NCBI GenBank assembly: GCA_020635955.1
Contig: JACJYW010000003.1
Span: 713,975 to 777,974, forward strand
DNA length: 64,000 nucleotides
DNA from: Crocinitomicaceae bacterium
GTDB lineage: Bacteria > Bacteroidota > Bacteroidia > Flavobacteriales_D > Crocinitomicaceae
Reading direction: 5' to 3'
Shown piece after piece: positions 9,459-16,689 of this stretch (within the stretch, counting starts at the first letter, position 1; each line of letters opens with the position of its first letter). The translations under genes were made by a program, and so were the position numbers. The notes under the pieces were generated by a model, which saw only the letters and a list, made by a program, of their open reading frames with translations, had not been told where the DNA came from and made no database searches.

Positions 9459-9764
9459 ATGGCAACAAGTATTATTACGCCTGATGATCTGGAACAATTC
9501 AAATGGGAACTTCTCGCAGACATCAAACAATTACTGGACAAAAAACAAGATAAAATAGCTCCGGTAAAAGAAACAGAATGGATTAAATCTCATCAAGTCC
9601 AAAGGCTGTTAGGAATCTCTCCAGGTACACTTCAAAATCTAAGAATTAATGGAACCATTCCCTATTCGAAAGTGGGTGGGGTACTCTTTTATAAAAAGAC
9701 AGATATCCAAAACATTCTAGAGCAGAATATGAGAAACCGCGACCAATCAATTACTAACCAATAA
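9459..9764 (+). CDS. helix-turn-helix (HTH_17/excisionase-type) DNA-binding protein
   Basis: The ATG at 9459 was chosen because the protein from there (MATSIITPDDLEQFKWEL) has the usual start of this mobile-element family, with a short coiled coil followed by the DNA-binding domain. The upstream in-frame extension from 9399 looks non-homologous. The HTH_17 domain spans about residues 45-95: EWIKSHQVQRLLGISPGTLQNLR, then the wing IPYSKVGGVLFYKKTDIQNIL. In Bacteroidota such proteins open the regulatory/replication module of integrative and mobilizable elements. It is followed after 12 nt by a second protein of the same type. Confidence 0.8.
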   Translation: MATSIITPDDLEQFKWELLADIKQLLDKKQDKIAPVKETEWIKSHQVQRLLGISPGTLQNLRINGTIPYSKVGGVLFYKKTDIQNILEQNMRNRDQSITNQ

Positions 9765-9776
9765 ATCAGAATCAAC

Positions 9777-10037
9777 ATGTCAAAACACTGCAGAATTAAA
9801 TCAACTGAAACTTTAGTTAACGTAACCAACATTAGAACCGAATGGATGAATGGGTTAGAAGTGAGTCATGCACTAGGTATGAGCTACAAAACACTTTTAC
9901 GCTTGCGTAAAAGTGGAGCTCTTCCATACAGCAAGGTAAATGGAAAGATCTATTTCAAAAGAGAAGATGTTGACCAACTATTGGTTAACAACTACCGCCA
10001 GTTTTATTGCACATGCTGTAACAGAAAGTCTGCTTGA
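9777..10037 (+). CDS. second helix-turn-helix (HTH_17) DNA-binding protein
   Basis: This 86-aa protein repeats the architecture of its upstream neighbour. EWMNGLEVSHALGMSYKTLLRLRKSG is the helix-turn-helix, and LPYSKVNGKIYFKREDVDQLL is the wing and closing helix. The two differ enough that this is an old paralogous pair rather than a recent duplication. Its stop codon overlaps the TTG start of the next gene (TTGA), which indicates translational coupling. A role in control of excision or replication of the parent element is inferred from the family. Confidence 0.8.
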   Translation: MSKHCRIKSTETLVNVTNIRTEWMNGLEVSHALGMSYKTLLRLRKSGALPYSKVNGKIYFKREDVDQLLVNNYRQFYCTCCNRKSA

Positions 10038-10723
10038 AACAATCAGTAAACTATATCAAACACCTTGAATCATGGTCGGACATGATCTGCTGTGATAATC
10101 GGCTTACGCCTCATCACATCAGTTTGTACTACGCCTTGTTTCACCAATGGAATCTAGCCAAGTTCCAGAATCCGATTTCCATTTGCAGGTCCGAGCTAAT
10201 GCTTGCCTGCAAAATAGGGTCGGCTAACACTTACACAAAGTGTTTAAAGCAGTTAGATCATTGGGGATATATAGAGTACAAACCTTCTTATAATCCAATG
10301 AGAGGATCACTGGTTAACCTGTACAATTTTGATAATAGTACTAATAAAGGTAGTGATAAGGGTACTGATAAAGGTGCTGTAATAGCAGTGCGACCTTCAT
10401 TAAACAGTATAAACAATAAGAAACAATCTAAACCTAATAAACAAGAGAGAGTGAAAAGCAAGTTTTCACCTCCCTCAATTGATCAAGTAAAAAATTTCTT
10501 TTTGGAAATTAATAGTACTGTAGTTGAAGCTGAAAAATTTCATAATCACTTTGAGTCCAATGGATGGTTAGTTGGTGGTAAAGCAAAAATGAAAAACTGG
10601 GAGGCGGCCGCGCGAAATTGGATAAAACGAGCTGATTCTTTTAACCCCAAACAAGGCTCCCTGAGCGCAGTCGAAGGGAGATTACACACAAATGATGATA
10701 AAGATTACGCAACACCACTTTAG
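10034..10723 (+). CDS. replication-initiator-like mobile-element protein
   Basis: The N-terminal pattern NYIKHLESWSDMICCDNRLTPHHISLYYALFHQWN is a recurrent start of a Bacteroidota mobile-element family with a winged-helix domain (about residues 1-100). This supports the TTG start at 10034 over the ATG at 10082. A low-complexity Gly/Thr/Lys linker follows (TNKGSDKGTDKG). A C-terminal region of the phage replication-protein type (PSIDQVKNFF...GWLVGGKAKMKNWEAAARNWIKRA) then appears. Conserved sequence appears to end near SFNPKQ. The last residues are encoded by a dispersed palindromic repeat (10657-10680), so the original C-terminus may have been altered. The next gene encodes a DnaC-like ATPase, as in helicase-loader pairs. 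Confidence 0.65.
   Translation: MKQSVNYIKHLESWSDMICCDNRLTPHHISLYYALFHQWNLAKFQNPISICRSELMLACKIGSANTYTKCLKQLDHWGYIEYKPSYNPMRGSLVNLYNFDNSTNKGSDKGTDKGAVIAVRPSLNSINNKKQSKPNKQERVKSKFSPPSIDQVKNFFLEINSTVVEAEKFHNHFESNGWLVGGKAKMKNWEAAARNWIKRADSFNPKQGSLSAVEGRLHTNDDKDYATPL
10657..10680. repeat. dispersed palindromic repeat inside a coding region
   Basis: CTCCCT (10657-10662) and AGGGAG (10675-10680) flank GAGCGCAGTCGA. The sequence belongs to the 'CCTGAGCG-AGTCGAAGG' type of dispersed intergenic palindromes seen widely in Bacteroidota genomes. Here it is read in frame as GSLSAVEGRL at the end of the replication-initiator-like protein, just past the last conserved motif. Confidence 0.6.
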
Positions 10724-10754
10724 CCTGAGAGGGATGATAAATAGCAACTACACA

Positions 10755-11393
10755 ATGAAACCAAACATTCAACTTCCATACGATATTATTGACGGCTACC
10801 GTGTTTATGATTTCAAAAGATCATTGAGTTACCTACAACATACTGGACAAAAACAATTCGGTTCAAAATTCATATTACATGCGGCAGATCGTCAAATCAT
10901 TTATAAGCTAATTATCTACTTTATCCGTGACGAAGAGAATTGCAGAAAATATGGTTTAGATCTTCAGAAGGGAATATTATTGAATGGACCTGTTGGTTCA
11001 GGTAAAACTACGTTATTGAATTTGATGCGCTATTTCACTTATCCGGATCATCATTATGTGATCAAAACAACTCGGGATGTGGCTGCAGAATTCAATCAAG
11101 ATGGATACCAGGTCATTCAGAAATATGGAAAAACTCATAAGAAAATCTATTGCTTTGATGATCTGGGAGTCGAAAACAATATGAAATACTACGGTACTGA
11201 ATGCAACACTATTTCAGAAATTCTTTTGCAGCGCTATGATCTCATGATCATGGAAGGAACAGTTACTCATGCAACTACCAACCTCAACGCAGAAGAATTG
11301 GAAAAGCTCTACGGTAACCGGGTTAGATCAAGGATGCGTGAGATGTTTAATTTGATTTCATTTGAAAAAGATGTGATGGACAAACGTAAATAG
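10755..11393 (+). CDS. DnaC/IstB-like AAA+ ATPase (helicase-loader type)
   Basis: The ATG at 10755 was preferred because the longer frame from 10692 overlaps the previous gene by 32 nt and adds atypical sequence. The 212-aa product has a Walker A motif GPVGSGKT near residues 76-83 and a Walker B motif IYCFDDLGVE near 131-140. A sensor-like THATTNLNAEELEKLYGNRVRSRMREMFNLI segment at the end carries the sensor 1 Asn and the arginine finger Arg. This is the IstB/DnaC layout. It probably loads a replicative helicase for the element in concert with the upstream protein. No primase, relaxase or integrase follows, so the module is incomplete. Confidence 0.8.
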   Translation: MKPNIQLPYDIIDGYRVYDFKRSLSYLQHTGQKQFGSKFILHAADRQIIYKLIIYFIRDEENCRKYGLDLQKGILLNGPVGSGKTTLLNLMRYFTYPDHHYVIKTTRDVAAEFNQDGYQVIQKYGKTHKKIYCFDDLGVENNMKYYGTECNTISEILLQRYDLMIMEGTVTHATTNLNAEELEKLYGNRVRSRMREMFNLISFEKDVMDKRK

Positions 11394-11411
11394 GCTTTTA
11401 AATAATATTTC

Positions 11412-11440
11412 TGTCGCAAATATTTACTAAATTTGCGACA
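11412..11440. promoter_or_regulatory. operator-like palindrome overlapping the toxin-antitoxin promoter
   Basis: TGTCGCAAAT (11412-11421) and ATTTGCGACA (11431-11440) form a perfect 10-bp inverted repeat with a 9-nt spacer, 21 nt upstream of the antitoxin start. A TAAATTTG box (11428-11435) matching the Bacteroidota -7 element overlaps the right arm. A protein bound here would block transcription. AbiEi antitoxins are known to bind inverted repeats in their own promoters, so self-repression is the simple reading. Confidence 0.65.
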
Positions 11441-11460
11441 AAAGAGAACTAAAATTATCA

Positions 11461-12054
11461 ATGCAAAGTATTGAGGACAAAATAGAGAAGTCAATAAAAT
11501 CAAAGCAAAGAGGTACATTGATCTTTACAGACGACTTCATTGCCTATGGTTCTTCAAAAGCCATTCAAAAAGCATTGGAACGACTCACAAATCGAGAGGT
11601 AATTAGAAGAGTTGCAAGGGGGATTTTTGTAAGACCTGTCCTTAGTGAATATATTGGAGAGGTAATGCCTACAGCTGAAGATGTTGCACAAGGAATTGCT
11701 AAACGTGATAAAATAAAAATAGTACCAACGGGAAATCATGCTTTAAACAAATTGGGGTTGAGCACACAAATACCATTAAAGCTTGTATATCTGACAGATG
11801 GGTCGCCTCGAGAAATTCAAATCGGTAAGCGCACTATCAAATTAAAGAAAACTACTCCTAAGAATCTATTGGCAAAGGGTAAAATCAGCAGTTTGGCCAT
11901 ACAGGCTTTAAAAGAAGTAGGCCAAAAAGAAATCACAGTAGATTTTGAAGAAAAAATAATCCGCTTACTGGAAAAGGAAGATAAAAAGGATTTAGAACAC
12001 GACATTCGAATGGCCCCGGTATGGATTAGAAAAATTATGCAAAAGGCACTATGA
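11461..12054 (+). CDS. AbiEi-type antitoxin (DUF6088 family)
   Basis: The 197-aa protein begins with a winged-helix region (SIEDKIEKSIKSKQRGTLIFTDDFIAYGSSKAIQKALERLTNREVIRRVARGIFVRP), the AbiEi/DUF6088 pattern in which the wing ends in a Gly-Ile-Phe/Tyr motif. A second domain follows with KIVPTGNHALNKLGLSTQIP. The family represses its own operon and counteracts the AbiEii nucleotidyltransferase toxin. The stop overlaps the toxin start as ATGA, typical for tightly coupled pairs. A palindromic operator lies directly upstream. Confidence 0.85.
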   Translation: MQSIEDKIEKSIKSKQRGTLIFTDDFIAYGSSKAIQKALERLTNREVIRRVARGIFVRPVLSEYIGEVMPTAEDVAQGIAKRDKIKIVPTGNHALNKLGLSTQIPLKLVYLTDGSPREIQIGKRTIKLKKTTPKNLLAKGKISSLAIQALKEVGQKEITVDFEEKIIRLLEKEDKKDLEHDIRMAPVWIRKIMQKAL

Positions 12055-13040
12055 TTAAGTTTCTTGAAATACCGGATGATGAGAAGTTAAATATCTATCA
12101 AGATATATCTAACAAAATGGGGGTACCCCCTGAAACAGTGGAAAAAGACGTATGGGTAACACTAGTACTTAAAATGATCTTTTCGTCAGAGCTAGCTCCT
12201 CACTTTATATTCAAAGGAGGAACATCATTAAGCAAAGCTTTCGATTTAATAAAACGTTTCTCAGAGGATATCGATCTTGGAATAGATAGAAGATATCTAG
12301 GATTTGAAGGAGATCTTTCCAAAGGAAAAATTCGAAAACTAAGGAGAGCGTGTCACAGTTTCGTTTCGAATGAATTGATGGATGTTTTAAAGCGTCAACT
12401 AGATGAATATGGAGTAGATAAAAACCTCTACAACCTCGTAGTTGAAAACACTGAAATATCTGATCAAGATCCGGAAACAATTTTAGTGAGCTACAAATCA
12501 CTTTATGAAGAGAGTAAGGAAGCTTACTTACAACCCAAAGTCAAAATTGAAGTTAGTGCTAGATCATTGATAGAACCTCATCAAGCAGTTGATATTGATT
12601 CATGGATAGATCAGCAATATCCAGATGCTGGCTTCACTGATGAAACATTTTCGGTAACTACAACTGATCCACAGAAGACATTTTTAGAAAAACTGATCCT
12701 GTTACATGAAGAATTTGAAAAGGACTCAGAAAAGATCAGACATTTCAGAATGTCGAGACATTTCTACGATATAGGTCAAGTCCTTAAATCAGATTTCGGA
12801 CCAGCTGCGTTAGCGAATAAAGAACTATTCGAAAGTATTATTGAACATAGAAAGGCACTCACTCCAATGAAGAATACAGATTATGAAAACCTAACGCTCG
12901 AATCCATCAATATAGTTCCACCAAATGAACAGTTGGAAAACTATAAATCAGATTACAAGGAAATGCTTGGAAGTATGATTAGAGAGGAGACTGGAGAGTT
13001 TGAAGAATTGTTGAATGAGATATTAAAGAATTTGAAATAA
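12051..13040 (+). CDS. AbiEii/AbiGii-family nucleotidyltransferase toxin
   Basis: The signature FKGGTSLSKAFDLIKRFSEDIDLGID lies near residues 54-79. It contains the GG-T-S nucleotide-binding turn and the D-x-D metal-binding pair of the MNT-fold nucleotidyltransferases. A downstream KTFLEKLILLHEEF segment is the helical region usual in this family. The length of 329 aa is normal. AbiEii toxins transfer nucleotides to RNA targets and stop growth during phage infection; the target of this one is unknown. It is coupled to the antitoxin by a 4-nt overlap and followed after 3 nt by a DUF3883 gene. Confidence 0.9.
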   Translation: MIKFLEIPDDEKLNIYQDISNKMGVPPETVEKDVWVTLVLKMIFSSELAPHFIFKGGTSLSKAFDLIKRFSEDIDLGIDRRYLGFEGDLSKGKIRKLRRACHSFVSNELMDVLKRQLDEYGVDKNLYNLVVENTEISDQDPETILVSYKSLYEESKEAYLQPKVKIEVSARSLIEPHQAVDIDSWIDQQYPDAGFTDETFSVTTTDPQKTFLEKLILLHEEFEKDSEKIRHFRMSRHFYDIGQVLKSDFGPAALANKELFESIIEHRKALTPMKNTDYENLTLESINIVPPNEQLENYKSDYKEMLGSMIREETGEFEELLNEILKNLK

Positions 13041-13043
13041 ACT

Positions 13044-13880
13044 ATGTCTGCTTGGTCTAACATTGAAGTTGAATTGATAGTAGCTGATTATTTCGACATG
13101 CTATCCAAAGAACTGTCTGGTCAGAGCTTCAAGAAGTCTGAGCATAGGAAAAAATTGCTGCCTCTTTTAAATGGTCGATCAGAAGGATCAATTGAATTTA
13201 AGCATCAGAATATTAGTGCGGTACTTATCAACCTAGGACAACCGTACATAAAGGGATATCTCCCTCGATTTAATTACCAAATTATTCTTGAGGACAAAGT
13301 TATTGACTACCTTATTGGACATCAATCTATTGAGAAACAATTCAAACAATTTGCTGAAAGGGAGATTATACAACCAGCCACTTCTAAGGATTTTACAAAG
13401 CTCATTGTAGATCCTCCAACCGCAAATCAGATTGTTGAAGAACCAGTAACAGCATATACTAGAAATCCAATTAAGACAAATTACTTGGAGAAAGAACAAC
13501 GTAATAGAAGTTTAGGATTACTGGGAGAGGAATTTGTTCTTGAATATGAAAAGTGGCAACTTACAATATCTGGAAAAGGAAATTTGGCAGATCAAGTCAG
13601 ATGGATATCGAGAGATGATGGTGATGGAGCCGGTTTTGACATCCTTTCCAGAAATCCTAATGGAACGGATAAATACATTGAAGTAAAGACAACCAAGCTA
13701 GGTAAAGAAACCCCATTTTTCTTTTCTCGCAATGAACTTCTGTTTTCACAAGATAAGAGCAAAGATTATCATTTATATCGCCTATTCAATTTTGATCAGA
13801 AAGCTAAAATGTTTGTGAAAAATGGGGGGTTAGATGCAATTTGTAATTCGATTCCTATGACATTTAAAGGATATTTTTAG
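13044..13880 (+). CDS. DUF3883 domain protein, probable restriction-like nuclease fold
   Basis: The C-terminal half carries the DUF3883 pattern: LGLLGEEFVLEYEKWQL, DDGDGAGFDILSRN, then YIEVKTTK and FFFSRNEL. The Glu, Asp and E-x-K elements resemble the active site of PD-(D/E)XK nucleases. The N-terminal 130 residues (EVELIVADYFDMLSKELSG...HRKKLLPLLNGRSEGSIEFKHQNISAVL) are a separate domain often joined to DUF3883. It starts 3 nt after the AbiEii stop, so the three genes are almost certainly one operon. A role in defence is inferred from that position and the fold. Confidence 0.8.
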   Translation: MSAWSNIEVELIVADYFDMLSKELSGQSFKKSEHRKKLLPLLNGRSEGSIEFKHQNISAVLINLGQPYIKGYLPRFNYQIILEDKVIDYLIGHQSIEKQFKQFAEREIIQPATSKDFTKLIVDPPTANQIVEEPVTAYTRNPIKTNYLEKEQRNRSLGLLGEEFVLEYEKWQLTISGKGNLADQVRWISRDDGDGAGFDILSRNPNGTDKYIEVKTTKLGKETPFFFSRNELLFSQDKSKDYHLYRLFNFDQKAKMFVKNGGLDAICNSIPMTFKGYF

Positions 13881-13944
13881 AGTATCTCGCCATTTTTAGA
13901 AGCAAGCGAAATAAAGGATATTCTCAATAGTTTAAAAGCTGCTT

Positions 13945-14486
13945 GACACAGGTTATAAGGCGTTCGTCAATCACTGCATTTTGTTTCACAAATCATAATC
14001 ACAAGGGTATATAAACTCTCTGCGTTCGCCCTTGTGCTAATGCTTTGCTTCACACATTCCGTTCAATCCTCACCCGGTGCTGTACTGCCACCCCAAACCC
14101 CAAATATGTGTTCGCAACACTCACAACAAATTCATTGGGGTGTCACCGCACCTTAATATTTGTGCTCGCCTGCGGGTCGCTGCGGGCTGATCGGGCTGTC
14201 ACAGTTTGTGACCCCTGTTTGTCAGTAAGCTGCGCAAAGATTTGCTTAGCACACTACTCAAACCACACACAAGCATTGCTCCTTCAATCACCTTCATTTC
14301 ATTGCGCTTCATTCAGTCGCAAAACTTGTCTTTCCCGGCACACTTCAAAAACTCCGCCAGCCCTGCCGTAAACGGTAGCTGCCATAGCACTCATTCTTCA
14401 TGCTTATCATGTCACCACCCTAGCTCCACTCGCATTCGGCTCGCGCACACTACCCAACGCTGGCTCAAGGCTGTATAACCTGTCTG
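13945..14486. other. structured non-coding element bounded by inverted repeats
   Basis: This stretch shows no credible gene. It is richer in G+C than its surroundings, and the plus strand is C-rich. It is bounded by a perfect 10-bp inverted pair, ACAGGTTATA (13948-13957) and TATAACCTGT (14474-14483). Inside lie several hairpins: CACAAGGG/CCCTTGTG (14000-14007, 14029-14036), CACCCCAA/TTGGGGTG (14089-14096, 14135-14142) enclosing GTGTT/AACAC (14108-14112, 14116-14120), and GTCAC/GTGAC (14198-14202, 14208-14212). The ends recall recombination or transposition termini, but they do not match canonical integron attC core sites. It could be a non-autonomous mobile element, a recombination site or a structured RNA. 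The flanks up to 14650 also hold no gene. Confidence 0.6.
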
Positions 14487-14651
14487 ATAAGCCAGTTCAA
14501 TTCCGCACTCTGAACTTTTGAATGTATTTGCTAATGAAGTGGTTGTCGTGCGTCCTCTTCCAGGAGGATCATCAAAAAAGTAAAAGGATAACGCACCACC
14601 CACCCACAGCCCATAATCCTTTCACTTTTTAGATGTTGAATTTCAATGCGC

Positions 14652-14681
14652 AAAAAAAGGGATACCGAAACTCGATATCCC
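14652..14681 (-). terminator. rho-independent terminator of the MAKQKG cassette
   Basis: On the minus strand GGGATATCGA, loop GTT, TCGGTATCCC form a 10-bp stem with one G-U pair (14659-14681), followed by seven T residues (14652-14658). It lies 24 nt past the stop of the 70-aa gene and defines the 3' end of the cassette transcript. Confidence 0.85.
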
Positions 14682-14704
14682 CTAGTCATTTTTTGGTTGA
14701 ACAA

Positions 14705-14917
14705 TTACATTCCTGTAGCGTCCAGGTCATCATCAGCCAAAATAGCTTCAGTTTCCCATTCCAAATCAACATCCAAACACTCTTTGTCATCTTCTGCTTT
14801 CAGAATTTGATCCACTTCAATCGTGATCTTATCCTTAAGCGCAAGAATATTCCCTTCATGCTTTAAGATTGGTCGACAAGCTTTGACCTTTAAGTCTAAT
14901 TCAGCTCTTTTTGTCAT
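14705..14917 (-). CDS. small acidic protein of unknown function (MAKQKG cassette)
   Basis: The 70-aa product is charged and has no signal or membrane segment. The first half mixes Lys, Arg and Leu (KRAELDLKVKACRPILKHEGN) and the second half is very acidic (KAEDDKECLDVDLEWETEAILADDDLDATGM). I do not recognise a family. It is the last gene of a four-gene minus-strand run and sits directly before a strong terminator, which supports its being real. Confidence 0.6.
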   Translation of the reverse strand: MTKRAELDLKVKACRPILKHEGNILALKDKITIEVDQILKAEDDKECLDVDLEWETEAILADDDLDATGM

Positions 14918-14958
14918 TTAATTTTGTGTTGTGGTCCGATACTGAACCGGTTAAACTT

Positions 14959-15144
14959 CTATTTCTTGATCTTCTTCCAGATCCATTTACACAGCTGAGA
15001 AACTACAAAACTGGCTACCGCACCAACTGCTCCAAGTACTAAAGTTCTTGTAATGTCAGATGTATCTAGATGCGGTATGATTGCCAGTAATGTGCCTCCA
15101 ATCGTTCCGGCAGCTGTATCACCTTCTATAGGATGTCCTGCCAT
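14959..15144 (-). CDS. small holin-like membrane protein (MAKQKG cassette)
   Basis: The 61-aa protein has a Gly/Ala-rich N-terminal segment (GDTAAGTIGGTLLAIIP) that could be a short helix. A clear transmembrane helix (TLVLGAVGAVASFVVSQLCKWIW) follows, and the C-terminus is basic (KKIKK). Size, helix content and a cationic tail are the features of small phage holins, but no family was recognised. It starts 11 nt downstream of the next small membrane-protein gene on the same strand. Confidence 0.6.
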   Translation of the reverse strand: MAGHPIEGDTAAGTIGGTLLAIIPHLDTSDITRTLVLGAVGAVASFVVSQLCKWIWKKIKK

Positions 15145-15155
15145 TTGATTGAATT

Positions 15156-15401
15156 TTACTCACCTTCTCCTGAATCTTCGCTAATTGCAGCTTGGCTCAT
15201 TGCTGTTGCAACAGATCCTGCTACTATCAAGTAACCTCCAATGGTTGTTACTAAAGCAGGTAGAGCAATTGGTGATGCTACGATTGTTGTTCCGGCAGCT
15301 ACTACCACCAATCCTATCAATCGCAACTTCTTAAAAAATGGTGGCGTTTCTGATCCAACTCTCTGAAAGAATGATCCTAAACCGTCTTTTGATTTTTTCA
15401 T
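15156..15401 (-). CDS. small two-helix membrane protein (MAKQKG cassette)
   Basis: The 81-aa protein has a basic N-terminus (KKSKDGLGSFFQRVG), a first hydrophobic helix (LIGLVVVAAGTTIVASP), a second (ALVTTIGGYLIVAGSVATAMS) and an acidic tail (SEDSGEGE). No family was recognised. It lies 8 nt downstream of the MAKQKG gene and 11 nt upstream of the holin-like gene, so it is co-transcribed with both. Confidence 0.6.
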   Translation of the reverse strand: MKKSKDGLGSFFQRVGSETPPFFKKLRLIGLVVVAAGTTIVASPIALPALVTTIGGYLIVAGSVATAMSQAAISEDSGEGE

Positions 15402-15409
15402 AACTCAGA

Positions 15410-16159
15410 TTATTGAACTTCGATTACAGCCAACGCATTATAAGCACCGTTTTTCAATGAGTACTGGTTACCGTTTACCTCCTGGAAGAACTCAACCATC
15501 AAAAGGTAGATATCCGTTCCAGCACCACCAGCTGCAGCAGCAGGTGTAAGCACCACGTTTGTTGAGGTAGCATCAATTGGTAAGTTTACCACGTTACTCT
15601 CCTGAACATCCGAGTCACCAGTAGTGAAATCCACTTTACCCCAAGCTCCTCTCAAAGTAATGTGAGTTGCTCCCGGAGGTGCATTCAAATCATTGATTGG
15701 AATAAGGTCATCAAGTGTGATAACACCAGTACCAGTATCAACAGCAAATGGATTGAAAAGGATAGAACCAAGGATTGCTTTATCATTGAAATTGAAACCA
15801 TTCAACAAAGCTTTCGCTTCAGGTGTGGCAATTCCAACTCCAACATTTCTCTCTCCTCTAACACTTGTCGCATCAAGATTCTTGATCTGCGTCATTAACT
15901 TGGTAAGACGTGCAGTAACACGACTATCAGATGCATTTTGCATCATGGTCCTGATAGCGTCACGCAGCACCTTTCCTGAACGCGCAGACCCTCCAAACTC
16001 AGAACCGTTTTCACGTGTTCTAACGAATGCTGGATCATTCTTGATTCTGTCAGCTTCAACTCCGCCCTTTTCACGAGCCAGATAACCGTCTTTAGATTTG
16101 TAAAAGGAGATTCCTCCAATCGTTCCATCTAATTTGATTATGCCTTTTTGTTTTGCCAT
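15410..16159 (-). CDS. 'MAKQKG' family protein, conserved in Bacteroidota, function unknown
   Basis: The 249-aa protein starts MAKQKGIIKLDGTIGGISFY and continues through GYLAREKGGV, a KNDPAFVRTRENGSEFGGSARSGKVLRDAIR segment and MQNASDSRVTARLTKLM. I recognise this as a recurring uncharacterised Bacteroidota family. Residues from about 120 on look like beta-rich domains (GFNFN...FNPF; THITLRGAWGKVDF; DIYLLMVEFFQEVNG). There is no signal peptide or membrane segment. It heads an operon with two small membrane proteins and ends at a strong terminator. A structural or export-related particle protein is possible, but nothing in the sequence proves this. Confidence 0.75.
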   Translation of the reverse strand: MAKQKGIIKLDGTIGGISFYKSKDGYLAREKGGVEADRIKNDPAFVRTRENGSEFGGSARSGKVLRDAIRTMMQNASDSRVTARLTKLMTQIKNLDATSVRGERNVGVGIATPEAKALLNGFNFNDKAILGSILFNPFAVDTGTGVITLDDLIPINDLNAPPGATHITLRGAWGKVDFTTGDSDVQESNVVNLPIDATSTNVVLTPAAAAGGAGTDIYLLMVEFFQEVNGNQYSLKNGAYNALAVIEVQ

Positions 16160-16304
16160 AATTCATGTCGTTGTCAATTTCAGGTCTGTTTCCTGGTCGA
16201 CCATTTCACCAGCTAGCATGGCAAATGTTCTTAATTGACAAACGCTTTCAAAATTTGGGCTTCCGCTTCATAAACTATCTGCCGTTTTGTATTGAATTGA
16301 CCTA

Positions 16305-16334
16305 TTGAAAAGGATGGTTGAGGTAGTAATTTTG
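16305..16334 (+). promoter_or_regulatory. Bacteroidota-type promoter for the 63-aa gene
   Basis: TTG (16305-16307) and TAATTTTG (16327-16334) are separated by exactly 19 nt, matching the Bacteroidota -33/-7 consensus (TTG-N19-TAnnTTTG). The coding start follows 34 nt downstream at 16369. The 209-nt gap is shared with the divergent MAKQKG cassette. No equally good box was found for the cassette. Confidence 0.55.
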
Positions 16335-16368
16335 TATAGCATCACCACAGATAAAGTATACATAGAGT

Positions 16369-16560
16369 ATGAAGCGAGTTGTTATATATCCAAAAGACAT
16401 TATGATCATTACAGGCAAAAGTGAACGATACTCTCGTTACCTCATCCAGCGTATTAAGAAATACTTAAAAAAGGAAGATCACCAAGTGGTGTCCATTTCG
16501 GAATTCTGTTCTTACATGGGGCTTGATCAAGAAACAGTTGAAACTTGTATTATTCAATGA
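16369..16560 (+). CDS. small DNA-binding-like protein divergent from the MAKQKG cassette
   Basis: The 63-aa product (MKRVVIYPKDIMIITGKSER, then YSRYLIQRIKKYL and HQVVSISEFCSYMGLDQETV) looks like two short helical DNA-binding units. ITGKSERYSRYLIQRIKK resembles a recognition helix, and the VSISEFCSYMGL part is like a minimal HTH. Similar short proteins recur in Bacteroidota genomes, to my recollection often near MAKQKG genes; this association is from memory and unverified. It has a good promoter and faces away from the cassette, so it is a candidate regulator of it. Confidence 0.65.
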   Translation: MKRVVIYPKDIMIITGKSERYSRYLIQRIKKYLKKEDHQVVSISEFCSYMGLDQETVETCIIQ

Positions 16561-16689
16561 AATTTGTTGCTGTTTGGTAGTATTATCAGTATCTTAGAGT
16601 CAAATCGTTCTTTAATTCACTACAATTAAAAACAAGGATTCTGCAAGTATATTTGCAAGTAGTTTTTACAACAATTGATAACTAACTCA

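Noticed and set aside
13945..14486. Integron attC site
   Set aside because: The ends are similar in flavour, but the canonical RYYYAAC/GTTRRRY core pair is not present, and no integron integrase lies in the window.
14045..14603. Several 60-110 aa open frames on both strands
   Set aside because: They lie in the structured, C-rich non-coding element. Their composition is not protein-like and none has a recognisable motif.
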